From Nonomuraea africana (GTDB lineage Bacteria > Actinomycetota > Actinomycetes > Streptosporangiales > Streptosporangiaceae), in the NCBI RefSeq assembly GCF_014873535.1, contig NZ_JADBEF010000001.1:4340001-4404000 (forward strand): a stretch of 64,000 nt of DNA, in the 5' to 3' direction. Below the pieces are notes generated by a model. It was not told the origin of the DNA and did no database searches. It saw only the letters and a list, made by a program, of their open reading frames with translations. A program made the position numbers and the translations under genes. This document shows, in pieces, positions 1 to 7,810 of the stretch (positions are counted from its first letter, which is position 1; each line of letters starts with the position of its first letter).

Positions 1-445
1 GCTGGCCGCCGAAGGTGACCGTGTTCAGCGTCCACGGCTGGAACTTGGCGTTGTACGGCTGAGCGTGCGCGGTGATGTCCTCCAGCGCCCCCTCGACCAG
101 GAAGCTGGGCAGCGTCTCGGCGCCGACCTGCGCCAGGCAGGGCGCGTTGCCCGCCTTCACCGCGGCCAGCATGCGCTGGTAGCCGCCCTGCGATCCCGGC
201 TGCGTCTGGGTGAACTTCACCTGCACGTCGGGGTGGGAGGCGTTCCACGCCTTCGCCGCGTCCTCGTAGCCGGGCGCCCAGCCCCACCACTCGATCGTGA
301 CGGGTCCGCCGGCGGCCGCGCCCGACGCGGCGGAGGCGGAGGGCGCCGCCGAGGTCTGGGATCCGGACTGGCCGCCGCACGCGGCCACCAGCGACACGCA
401 GGCCATCGCTCCCGCGGCGCCGAGGATCGTCTTTGACTTACCCAT
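1..445 (-). CDS. Extracellular solute-binding lipoprotein of a sugar-type ABC importer (5' part)
   Basis: The gene runs off the left edge, so only the first 148 codons are visible. The protein starts MGKSKTILG and has a lipoprotein signal with the lipobox LVAAC (Cys at about residue 23) and a Ser/Ala-rich linker. The mature part begins with PVTIEWWGWAPGYEDAAKAW, typical of family 1 solute-binding proteins (carbohydrate importers). It should be anchored outside the membrane and deliver a sugar to permeases encoded further left. GGAGGG lies 6 bases before the ATG. It follows trpA on the same strand but is separated by a terminator and a 14-bp palindrome, so it is probably its own transcription unit. 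The substrate cannot be told. Confidence 0.88.
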   Translation of the reverse strand, partial: MGKSKTILGAAGAMACVSLVAACGGQSGSQTSAAPSASAASGAAAGGPVTIEWWGWAPGYEDAAKAWNASHPDVQVKFTQTQPGSQGGYQRMLAAVKAGNAPCLAQVGAETLPSFLVEGALEDITAHAQPYNAKFQPWTLNTVTFGGQ

Positions 446-568
446 CGTCTTTCCCTCCAGGCCACGCGGGCGCACAACCCGCGTCCAATGCCCGTTACCT
501 TGGCCCGCGCCCCGGGGCGGGTGCCATGGACAAACGAAGGGCAGCCCTTGCACTTACGTGCTCACACC

Positions 569-582
569 TGCGAGATCTCGCA
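569..582. promoter_or_regulatory. 14-bp perfect palindrome, probable operator
   Basis: TGCGAGATCTCGCA is a perfect palindrome about 125 bases upstream of the solute-binding protein start. It has the size and TG(N)GA...TC(N)CA shape of LacI-family operators that control sugar importers in actinomycetes. No regulator gene is visible here. The assignment is inference. Confidence 0.5.
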
Positions 583-591
583 CAGAAACAG

Positions 592-624
592 AAATGCGGC
601 CGTCTTGTTATGACAGCCGCATTT
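592..624 (-). terminator. Intrinsic terminator after trpA
   Basis: AAATGCGGC (592-600) and GCCGCATTT (616-624) form a perfect 9-bp inverted repeat with a 15-base loop. Read on the minus strand the stem is followed by a T-rich run (TTTCTGTTTCTG). It lies 41 bases past the trpA stop, as expected for the end of the trpCBA unit. Confidence 0.7.
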
Positions 625-664
625 CCGACGTTATCCGGGCAGTGCCCGGGTGATCGCGCAGGGT

Positions 665-1462
665 CTACCGGGCGGCGACGCCCGCCCTCAGCTCGGCCGC
701 CAGCTCGCGGACCGCGGACAGGCCGGCGGTGGAGTCGGGCGCGTCGAGCAGGCGGCGGATGAACGCCGAGCCCACGATGACGCCGTCGGCGTAGGCGGCG
801 ACCTCGGCCGCCTGCTTGCCGGTGCCGACGCCGAGACCCACGCAGACGGGCAGCGAGGTGTGCGCCCTGGTGCGGGCCACGAGGTCTTCCGCTGCCACGT
901 TGACGCTCTCCCTGGCGCCCGTGACGCCCATCAGGGAGGCTGCGTAGACGAAGCCCGTGCAGCACTCGACCACGGCCTTGATGCGCTCCTCCGTGGAGCT
1001 GGGCGCCACCAGGAAGACCGTGTCGATGCCGGCCGAGGCGGAGGCCTCTCGCCACTGCCCGGCTTCTTCGGGCGTCAGGTCGGGCGTGATGGTGCCCACG
1101 CCGCCCGCGTTGGCCAGGTCGCGGGCGAACCGCTCGACGCCGTAGCGGTCGATCGGGTTCCAGTAGGTCATGACCAGCGTCGCGGCGCCGGTCTTCGCCA
1201 CGCCCTCGACGGTGCGCATGACGTCGGCGATGCGGGTGCCGTTCAGCAGCGACCTGTGCACCGCGTCCTGGATGGTCGGGCCGTCCATCAGCGGGTCGGA
1301 GTACGGCAGGCCGATCTCGATGACGTCGCAGCCGGCGTCGACCATGGCGGCGGCGGCCTCGACGGCGCCCTCCTTGGTGGGGAAGCCGGCCGGGAGGTAG
1401 CCGACGAGCGCGGCCCTGTTGTCGGCCTCGGCCTTGGCGAACACCGTCTGAAGAGTCGTCAT
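665..1462 (-). CDS. trpA: Tryptophan synthase alpha subunit
   Basis: 265-aa TIM-barrel protein that cleaves indole-3-glycerol phosphate to indole and passes it to TrpB in the cytosolic alpha2beta2 complex. The catalytic Glu lies in DVIEIGLPYSDP and the catalytic Asp in SDPLMDGPTIQ. The C-terminal phosphate-binding part (GLGVGTGKQ, GVIVGSAF) is intact. The chosen ATG is one base past the trpB stop. A TTG four codons upstream, inside trpB, is possible but has no better ribosome site. It is the last gene of the trpC-trpB-trpA run and is followed by an intrinsic terminator. Confidence 0.96.
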   Translation of the reverse strand: MTTLQTVFAKAEADNRAALVGYLPAGFPTKEGAVEAAAAMVDAGCDVIEIGLPYSDPLMDGPTIQDAVHRSLLNGTRIADVMRTVEGVAKTGAATLVMTYWNPIDRYGVERFARDLANAGGVGTITPDLTPEEAGQWREASASAGIDTVFLVAPSSTEERIKAVVECCTGFVYAASLMGVTGARESVNVAAEDLVARTRAHTSLPVCVGLGVGTGKQAAEVAAYADGVIVGSAFIRRLLDAPDSTAGLSAVRELAAELRAGVAAR

Positions 1463-1463
1463 C

Positions 1464-2693
1464 TCACAGCCCAAAGTAGGTCATGGCGGTGCCCATGTCC
1501 TTGTCACCGCGGCCGGACAGGTTGACCAGGATCGTGGCGTCGGAGCCGAGCTCGCGCCCCAGCTTGAGCGCGCCGGCCAGGGCGTGGGAGGACTCGATCG
1601 CGGGGATGATGCCCTCGGTCCTGGCCAGCAGGGCGAAGGCGTCCATGGCCTCGGCGTCGGTGATGCCGTGGTAGACCGCCCGCCCGGTGTCCTTGAGCCA
1701 CGCGTGCTCGGGGCCGACGCCCGGGTAGTCGAGACCGGCCGAGATGGAGTGCGACTCGATGGTCTGGCCCTCGTCGTCCTGCAGCACGTAGGTGCGCGAG
1801 CCGTGCAGCACGCCGACGGAGCCCGCGGTGAGCGTCAGGGCGTGCTCGCCGGTCTCGAGGCCCCTGCCCGCGGCCTCGTAGCCGTGCAGGGCCACGTCGT
1901 GGTCGTCGAGGAAGGCGTGGAAGATGCCGATGGCGTTGCTGCCGCCGCCGACCGCCGCGCAGATGGCGTCGGGCAGCCCGCCCGTCAGCTCGTGCATCTG
2001 GCGGCGCGCCTCGACGCCGATGATGCGGGCGAAGTCGCGGACGATCTCGGGGAACGGGTGCGGTCCCGCGATCGTGCCGAACAGGTAGTGCGTGGTGTCG
2101 ACGTTGGTCACCCAGTCGCGGAAGGCCTCGTTGATGGCGTCCTTGAGCGTCTGGCTGCCGTTGGTGACGGGCACGACCGTGGCGCCGAGCAGCTTCATCC
2201 GCGCGACGTTGAGCGCCTGGCGCTCGCAGTCGACGGCGCCCATGTAGATCACGCACTCGAGACCCATGAGAGCGGCGGCGGTGGCGGTGGCCACGCCGTG
2301 CTGGCCGGCCCCCGTCTCGGCGATGACCCTGCTCTTGCCCAGCCGCTTGGTGAGCAGCGCCTGGCCGAGCACGTTGTTGATCTTGTGTGCGCCCGTGTGG
2401 GTGAGGTCCTCGCGCTTGAGGATGATGCGCGCGCCGCCAGCGTGCTCGGCGAAGCGCGGCACCTCGGTCAGCGTGGTGGGCCGGCCGGCGTAGGTGCGCA
2501 GGAGGTGGTCGAGCTCGGCGACGAAGGCCGGGTCGGCCTTGGCCTCGTTGTAGACGCGGGCGACCTCGTCGAGGGCGGGGATCAGCGCCTCGGGGACGAA
2601 CCTGCCGCCGAAGATGCCGAACTTGCCTGCGCTGTCGGGGTCGTCGCCGCGGGCTCCGTTGCCAGCCAGGTCGGCGGCGGTGAGGACAGTCAT
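1464..2693 (-). CDS. trpB: Tryptophan synthase beta subunit
   Basis: 409-aa PLP enzyme of normal TrpB length that condenses indole with serine. The PLP lysine is in HTGAHKINN, the catalytic Glu in ETGAGQHGVATA, and the PLP-phosphate loop in GGGSNAIG. It starts one base after the trpC stop and abuts trpA, so the three genes should be co-transcribed and the two subunits made together. Confidence 0.97.
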   Translation of the reverse strand: MTVLTAADLAGNGARGDDPDSAGKFGIFGGRFVPEALIPALDEVARVYNEAKADPAFVAELDHLLRTYAGRPTTLTEVPRFAEHAGGARIILKREDLTHTGAHKINNVLGQALLTKRLGKSRVIAETGAGQHGVATATAAALMGLECVIYMGAVDCERQALNVARMKLLGATVVPVTNGSQTLKDAINEAFRDWVTNVDTTHYLFGTIAGPHPFPEIVRDFARIIGVEARRQMHELTGGLPDAICAAVGGGSNAIGIFHAFLDDHDVALHGYEAAGRGLETGEHALTLTAGSVGVLHGSRTYVLQDDEGQTIESHSISAGLDYPGVGPEHAWLKDTGRAVYHGITDAEAMDAFALLARTEGIIPAIESSHALAGALKLGRELGSDATILVNLSGRGDKDMGTAMTYFGL

Positions 2694-2694
2694 C

Positions 2695-3534
2695 TCATCC
2701 CTCTGATCCGTGGTCGGGTCGAGTGGCGGGGTGGGCGCCCGCCGTCACGAGGGCCTCCACCGCCTTGCGCGGGTCCTTGCCGGTCACCAGGCTCTCGCCG
2801 ACCAGGACGGCGTCGGCCCCGGCCCGGGCGTACGCTAGCAGGTCGTGCGGCCCCCGCACCCCCGATTCGGCGATCTTGATGATGCCGTCGGGAATCTTGG
2901 GCGCGAGCTTTGCGAAGACGTCGCGGTCCACCTCGAGCGTCTTCAGATTGCGGGCGTTGATGCCGATGACGCGGGCCCCCGCGGCGACCGCGCGCTCGAG
3001 CTCCTCCTCGGTGTGGATCTCGACCAGCGGGGTCAGCCCGATCGACTCGGCCCGCTCGATGAGCGAGACCAGCGCGGACTGCTCCAGCGAAACCACCATC
3101 AGCAGGGCCAGGTCGGCGCCGTACGCCCGCGCCTCCCACAGCTGGTAGGAGGTGACGATGAAGTCCTTGCGCAGGATCGGAATGTCGACCCTGGAACGGA
3201 CCGCGGCGAGGTCCTCCAGGCTGCCGCCGAAGCGGCGCCCCTCGGTCAGCACGCTGATGACGTGCGCGCCGCCCTCCTCGTAGTCGGCGGCCAGGGCGGC
3301 GGGATCGGCGATGGCGGCCAGCGCGCCCTTGGACGGGCTCGACCGCTTGACCTCGGCGATCACCGAGACCTTGTCGCCGCCCAGCGCCGCGTAGGCGTCT
3401 CTGGACGCGGGGGCGCGCCCGGCGCGCTCCTTCAGCTCCTCGAGCGACACGGCCGCCTGCCGGGCGGCAAGGTCTTCTCGCACTCCGGCAAGGATGTCGT
3501 CGAGAACGGTTCCGCTCCGGCTCCGCTCGTTCAC
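2695..3534 (-). CDS. trpC: Indole-3-glycerol phosphate synthase
   Basis: 279-aa (beta/alpha)8 enzyme that closes the indole ring from CdRP. Visible family motifs are VIAEVKRSSPSKG near residue 60, ILRKDFIV, GINARNLKTLEVD and IAESGVRG. It starts at GTG 3534 with GGAGGG 11 bases upstream. No trpF is present; PriA, encoded at 13.3-14.0 kb, should make its substrate. A 120-bp gap separates it from the DUF2752 gene, so it may have its own promoter. Confidence 0.96.
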   Translation of the reverse strand: MNERSRSGTVLDDILAGVREDLAARQAAVSLEELKERAGRAPASRDAYAALGGDKVSVIAEVKRSSPSKGALAAIADPAALAADYEEGGAHVISVLTEGRRFGGSLEDLAAVRSRVDIPILRKDFIVTSYQLWEARAYGADLALLMVVSLEQSALVSLIERAESIGLTPLVEIHTEEELERAVAAGARVIGINARNLKTLEVDRDVFAKLAPKIPDGIIKIAESGVRGPHDLLAYARAGADAVLVGESLVTGKDPRKAVEALVTAGAHPATRPDHGSEG

Positions 3535-3657
3535 GCGATCAAGGTCCCTCCGGTCGACAGTGCTGGGGGCGACAGGGAGTTCGCGTCGGCGTTCGCTCCC
3601 TCGTCTTGTCTTGCGATGGTATCGGCCGCGCCGAGGTCACCTGGCCACAGCCCCCTG

Positions 3658-4092
3658 CTAAGGAGCCAGGAAGGCGCCGAAGGGGAGGTTGCGCACCACG
3701 CCGAAGAGCAGGATGAGCGCCAGCAGCGACCACAGGTAGACCGGCCTGGGCGGGCTCGGCCGCCAGGCGCTGCCGCTCCACGCGCCGATCAGCCACCTGG
3801 CCCACACGTACGCGACGACGGGCGTGGCGAGGACAAGCAGCGGGTTGAGCCCGAGCGCGGCCACGACGTCGAGATGGGCCAGGGCGTGCGTGGCCCGCAG
3901 CGCCCCGCAGCCGGGGCAGAGCAGGCCGGTCAGCGCGAACAGGGGGCACACCGGGTAGTGGCCCGCCTCGTTGGGATCGACGACCCCCACATAGGCGACA
4001 GCCGCCCCCGCCGCCAGGGCGACGCCCAGCGGTGCGAGAACGGCTCTCAGCCGATGCGTGACCACATGTTCACGATACTCAGTTGTACTCAC
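3658..4092 (-). CDS. DUF2752 membrane protein
   Basis: 144-aa membrane protein with hydrophobic segments near residues 18-36, 80-100 and 118-135. It carries the DUF2752 signature CPGCGALRATHAL, preceded by YPVCPLFALTGLLCPGC. The function of the family is unknown; the cysteines suggest metal or redox binding. The GTG start overlaps the DUF4190 gene stop by 14 bases; a GTG nine codons later is an alternative. Small membrane genes of this kind sit between hisI/trpE and trpC in many actinomycetes. Confidence 0.85.
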   Translation of the reverse strand: MSTTEYREHVVTHRLRAVLAPLGVALAAGAAVAYVGVVDPNEAGHYPVCPLFALTGLLCPGCGALRATHALAHLDVVAALGLNPLLVLATPVVAYVWARWLIGAWSGSAWRPSPPRPVYLWSLLALILLFGVVRNLPFGAFLAP

Positions 4093-4594
4093 CGCTGACG
4101 CTCGCCGCGTAGCCGAGCAGGCCGATCCAGCTGACCCAGAGGATCACCCAGAGCACCACGCCGACGTAGCCCAGGATCAGACCGGCCAGCCCCATGCCCC
4201 GGCCCTCCTCACCGGTCCGCTTGATCTGGCCCATCGAGATGTGACCGAGGATGACGCCGACGATCGAGGGCAGACCGCAGGCGATCAGGCCGACCAGGCT
4301 CGTGATGAGCGCGGCGATCGCCATGCCGTTGGTCTTCTTCGGCTGCGGCGCGCCGTAGCCGCCGTAGGGGTCGTAACCCCCGCCGGGAGGCGGGGCGGCG
4401 TAGCCGCCCGAGCCGTAACCCTCCGCGCCGTAGCCACCGGAACCCTGACCGGGAGGGGGACCGTAACCGCCCGAGCCCTGACCGGGGGGCGGGCCGTAGC
4501 CGCCGGAGCCCTGACCACCGGCCGGAGGGCCGTAACCACCCCCGGGCGGCTGCTCGCCGTAGCCCCCGCTACCGCCCTGGTTTCCGTAGCTCAT
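4079..4594 (-). CDS. DUF4190 domain membrane protein with Gly/Tyr/Pro repeats
   Basis: 171-aa protein. Residues 1-80 are a low-complexity Gly/Tyr/Pro tail in which GQGSGGYGPPP and variants recur in tandem (33-bp DNA unit). Residues 88-165 hold two hydrophobic helices joined by the DUF4190-type segment GVILGHISMGQIKRTGEEGRG. The tail is probably cytoplasmic and flexible. The function is unknown. It is encoded with DUF2752 and trpC downstream. Confidence 0.82.
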   Translation of the reverse strand: MSYGNQGGSGGYGEQPPGGGYGPPAGGQGSGGYGPPPGQGSGGYGPPPGQGSGGYGAEGYGSGGYAAPPPGGGYDPYGGYGAPQPKKTNGMAIAALITSLVGLIACGLPSIVGVILGHISMGQIKRTGEEGRGMGLAGLILGYVGVVLWVILWVSWIGLLGYAASVSGEYN

Positions 4595-4698
4595 ACCGAC
4601 GACTCCTCATGAATAGCGAATTGCCCGCCGCAGCTTAGCGAGAACCCGGCCGCCACGTGGAGAAGCACCCGTTTTGTGGGCCATTTGTAACTCTGCGA

Positions 4699-4899
4699 TC
4701 AGGCTCTCTGCCTGCCGAGGCCCATCATCTGCATGACCTTGCCGATCACCGCGCCCATGGCCATCACCGCGAGCCCCGCGCCGAAGCCGACGGGTGAGTC
4801 GTGAACCAGCCCCACGCCGCCCACCACCGAGCCGATGCAGACGATCGTCACCGCGGTCCACGCGGCAGGGGTGTTGCCGTGGTCGTGCCTGGTTGTCAT
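4699..4899 (-). CDS. HGxxPAAW family small membrane protein
   Basis: 66-aa protein with the family motif HGNTPAAW at residues 7-14, two hydrophobic stretches (about 14-32 and 40-58) and a basic end. It is a conserved actinobacterial protein of unknown role, found beside the trp genes. Its ATG shares one base with the stop of the upstream TIGR02234 gene (TGATG), so translation should be coupled. Confidence 0.85.
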   Translation of the reverse strand: MTTRHDHGNTPAAWTAVTIVCIGSVVGGVGLVHDSPVGFGAGLAVMAMGAVIGKVMQMMGLGRQRA

Positions 4900-5453
4900 C
4901 AGCGCTCCTCAGTCGGGTCGTCTCCCCTGTCGATCGCCTCCCAGAGCGACTTGTCGTCGCGCTGTTCGGCGGCCGGTCGTGGGCGATCGTAGCGGCCCGA
5001 CATGCCCGCCCACCCGGTGGCGCGCGCAACGGCGAGCACTCCGCTGGCGATGAGCAGCGCGCCGCCCGCCGCGGCGAGGTACGGCCAGGCGGTGTGCGCG
5101 ACCGCCGTCACGTCGCGGGTGGCCGCCGCCAGCGGGCTTCGCGCGGCGGCCAGCTCCTCCGCCGCCGTGACGGCCAGCCCCTGCCACGACAGCAGCGCGA
5201 TCCCCGCCCCGCACAGCGCCAGGACCGCGCCGATGACGCGGCGCCAGAGGCCCCTGGTCGCGAAGAGCGCGACCGTCGCCGCCAGCGCGGCCAGCGCCAG
5301 CGGCTGGACGGCGGGCGCGAGGTCGCCGCCCTGCAGCTCGACGGGGGCGGCACCGCCGTACCTGACCGAGGCCCAGACCCTGCCCGCGGCCAGCAGCGAG
5401 AGGCCCGCGCCCGCCGCGGACAGCAGCAGCCAGGCGGTCGGCTCGCGCTTCAC
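4899..5453 (-). CDS. Trp biosynthesis-associated membrane protein (TIGR02234 type)
   Basis: 184-aa protein with about four membrane helices (near residues 6-24, 45-65, 70-92, 122-145) and a charged cytoplasmic C-tail ending in GDDPTEER. It matches the actinobacterial family that sits beside trpE and trpC. The GTG start at 5453 overlaps the hisI stop as GTGA. A much longer frame continues upstream through hisI, but its sequence there is arginine-rich and not coding-like. Unusually, no trpE lies between hisI and this gene. The biochemical role is unknown. Confidence 0.8.
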   Translation of the reverse strand: MKREPTAWLLLSAAGAGLSLLAAGRVWASVRYGGAAPVELQGGDLAPAVQPLALAALAATVALFATRGLWRRVIGAVLALCGAGIALLSWQGLAVTAAEELAAARSPLAAATRDVTAVAHTAWPYLAAAGGALLIASGVLAVARATGWAGMSGRYDRPRPAAEQRDDKSLWEAIDRGDDPTEER

Positions 5454-5803
5454 GACGGCCGGCTCGCCACGGTCAGCTCGCCGGCGTCGAAGCAGGTGCG
5501 GTCGCCGGTGTGGCAGGCGGCGCCGACCTGGTCGACCTTGAGCAGGAGGGTGTCGCCGTCGCAGTCGAGCGCGACCGACTTCACGTGCTGGACGTGGCCC
5601 GAGGTGTCGCCCTTGACCCAGTAGGAGGAGCGGCTGCGCGACCAGTAGGTGGCCCGGCCCGTGGTCAGCGTACGGTGCAACGCCTCGTCGTCCATCCAGG
5701 CGAGCATGAGGACCTCGCCGGTGTCGTACTGCTGGACGACGGCGGGCACCAGCCCGTCGGGAGTGCGCTTGAGCCGCGAGGCGACCTTCGGGTCGAGGGA
5801 CAT
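5450..5803 (-). CDS. hisI: Phosphoribosyl-AMP cyclohydrolase
   Basis: 117-aa single-domain HisI of normal bacterial length, catalysing the third histidine step (ring opening of PR-AMP). Visible are VLMLAWMDDEAL, the ATYWSRSRSSYWVKGDTSG block, the metal-binding DCDGDTLLLKVDQ and the zinc cysteines in GAACHTGDRTCF. The ATG at 5803 gives the standard N-terminus MSLDPKV; the upstream frame is not family-like. hisI lies 7 kb from the rest of the his operon and heads the unit leading to trpCBA. Confidence 0.95.
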   Translation of the reverse strand: MSLDPKVASRLKRTPDGLVPAVVQQYDTGEVLMLAWMDDEALHRTLTTGRATYWSRSRSSYWVKGDTSGHVQHVKSVALDCDGDTLLLKVDQVGAACHTGDRTCFDAGELTVASRPS

Positions 5804-5811
5804 GCCGCCAT

Positions 5812-5955
5812 TCAACCAGCCACTCCGGCCGCCGGCGCCGCCGGGACCGAGCCGAAGACCCTGAACAGCCCGGCCAGGTTCGTCCTGCCCAGCCTGCGCA
5901 GCGCCTGGTACTCGGCGGTGGCCACCAGGACCAGGTCTCCCCGCGGGCACCACCG
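5812..5955 (-). pseudogene. Remnant of an unrecognised gene upstream of hisI
   Basis: A 47-codon open stretch ends at a TGA eight bases before hisI. Its sequence GDLVLVATAEYQALRRLGRT continues into NLAGLFRVFGS and uses high-GC3 codons like a real gene. It has no usable start except an internal GTG that would give about 37 aa. Just upstream another frame reads DQEQAAILTVVPAG, which would join to it after a single frameshift. I read this as the C-terminal end of a broken gene whose family I do not recognise. Confidence 0.35.
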
Positions 5956-6034
5956 TCAGGATCGCCGCCTGCTCCTGATCCTGGCGCCCGGCCCGCCCCC
6001 GAGCGCGGGCGGACCGGCCTCGGGGGCGCCACGG

Positions 6035-7810
6035 TCAGGAGTGCGCGGAGGAGATCCAGGAGGCGTGCAGGTCGGCGTAGACCCCGGGCTCGGCGACCAG
6101 GCTGGCGTGCGGTCCGCGCTGGACGAGGCGTCCGGCGTCGAAGACGAACACCTCGTCGGCGTTCTCCGCCGTCGAGAGCCGGTGCGCGATCGAGATCGCC
6201 GTCCGTCCGCGGGTGACGCCTTCGAGCGCCCTGGCCAGCCGTACCTCGGTGGCGGGGTCCACCGCCGACGTCGCCTCGTCGAGCAGCAGCAGGTCGGGGT
6301 CGGCCAGGTAGGCCCTGGCGAGGGCGACGAGCTGCCGCTCCCCCGCCGACAGCGACTCGCCGCGCTGCCCGACGGGCGTGGCCAGGCCGAACGGCAGGCC
6401 CTCCAGCCAGTCGGCGAGCCCCAGCTCGGTCAGCGCCAGCGCGATCTCCTCGTCGGTGGCCGACGGCCTGCCGAAGCGGATGTTCTCCGCGAGCGTGCCG
6501 TCGAAGAGGAACCCGTCCTGGGGCACCATGACGATGCGCTCGCGCAGCGAGGAGAAGCGCACGTCGCGCAGGTCGTGCCCGTCGACGGTGACGCGCCCCT
6601 CGACGGGGTCCATCAGCCGGGTGAGCAGCTTGGCGAAGGTGGTCTTGCCCGAGCCCGTCTCGCCGACGACGGCGATGCGGGTGCGCGGCGGGATGGCCAC
6701 CGACACCTCGTGCAGCACGGGGACGCCGCCGGGGTAGGAGAAGTGCACCTCCTCGAAGGCGACGGAGATGGGCCCCCTGGGCAGCGCGACACCCTCGTCG
6801 CCCGGGTCGGCGACGTCGGGCGGGGTGTCGAGCACGCCGAGGACGCGCCGCCAGCCCGCCACCGCGTTCTGCGCCTCGTTCAGCACCTCGGTGGCGACCT
6901 GCAGCGGCGAGACGAAGAGCGTGACCAGGAAGAGGAAGGCCACCAGCCGGCCCGCGCTGATGTCACCGGAGACGCCGAGGTTGACGCCCAGCAGCACGAT
7001 CCCGGCGATGGCGACCGCCGCCACGATCTCGGTCAGCGGGAAGACCATGCCCACGATCTTCTGGGCGCGGATCTGGGCGCTCCTGTTGGCGTTGATCGCG
7101 GTGTCGATGCGCTCGGCGGTGCGGCGCTCGGAGCCGTAGGCGCGGATGACGGCCGCGCCGACGACCGACTCGCTGACGGCGGCGAGCATGTCGCCGGTGC
7201 GCTCGCGCACGGTGGTGTAGGCCGACGACAGCCAGCGCTGGAAGCGCGGCAGCGCGATCAGGATCGGGATGAAGCAGACCCACACCAGCAGCGTGAGCTG
7301 CCACGAGTAGACGAACATCAGGCCTGTGGCGACCAGCACCTGGCCGACCGCCACGATGATCATCAGCCCGCCCCACTGCATGAAGTTGCTGATCTGGTCG
7401 ATGTCGTTGGTGACGCGGGAGACCAGCGCGCCGCGGCGCTCGGAGTTCTGGGTGAGCACGGACAGGTCGTGGACGTGCCGGAAGCCCTTCACCCTGAGCG
7501 TGGCCAGCGACGACTCGGTGGCCTTGTACAGGCGCACGTTCATCACGTAGCCGCACAGGGCGGTGATGACGACCGCCGCGGCGCACAGCAGGACGGCCCG
7601 CGAGATGTACGACAGGTCGGGCGTGCCCGACTTCAGTCCCGTGTCGATCGTCTGCTGGACCGCGATGGGGACGATGATCTTGCCGATGGTGGCGACGATC
7701 GCCAGGACGAGCGTGCCGGCCAGTCCCTTGCGGAACTCCGGCGTGAACGACAGGCCCCTGCGCACGGTGGCCAGCGCCGACCTGTCGGCACCCTGGAACG
7801 CGACGCTCAT
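6035..7810 (-). CDS. ABC exporter half-transporter with consensus ATPase residues
   Basis: 591 aa: six-helix exporter domain (about residues 30-320) fused to a nucleotide-binding domain (about 350-580). Walker A is GETGSGKTT, the signature is LSAGERQL, Walker B LLLLDEATSAVD keeps the catalytic Glu, and the switch is SIAHRL. The signature departs from LSGGQ. Its partner has the opposite pattern, so the two should form an asymmetric heterodimer. The ATG overlaps the upstream gene by four bases (ATGA). The substrate (drug, lipid or peptide) cannot be told from sequence. Confidence 0.92.
   Translation of the reverse strand: MSVAFQGADRSALATVRRGLSFTPEFRKGLAGTLVLAIVATIGKIIVPIAVQQTIDTGLKSGTPDLSYISRAVLLCAAAVVITALCGYVMNVRLYKATESSLATLRVKGFRHVHDLSVLTQNSERRGALVSRVTNDIDQISNFMQWGGLMIIVAVGQVLVATGLMFVYSWQLTLLVWVCFIPILIALPRFQRWLSSAYTTVRERTGDMLAAVSESVVGAAVIRAYGSERRTAERIDTAINANRSAQIRAQKIVGMVFPLTEIVAAVAIAGIVLLGVNLGVSGDISAGRLVAFLFLVTLFVSPLQVATEVLNEAQNAVAGWRRVLGVLDTPPDVADPGDEGVALPRGPISVAFEEVHFSYPGGVPVLHEVSVAIPPRTRIAVVGETGSGKTTFAKLLTRLMDPVEGRVTVDGHDLRDVRFSSLRERIVMVPQDGFLFDGTLAENIRFGRPSATDEEIALALTELGLADWLEGLPFGLATPVGQRGESLSAGERQLVALARAYLADPDLLLLDEATSAVDPATEVRLARALEGVTRGRTAISIAHRLSTAENADEVFVFDAGRLVQRGPHASLVAEPGVYADLHASWISSAHS

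Noticed and set aside
635..649. CCGGGCA-G-TGCCCGG as a terminator
   Set aside because: A one-base loop cannot form a hairpin; the stem at 592-624 with a T-run is the better trpA terminator.
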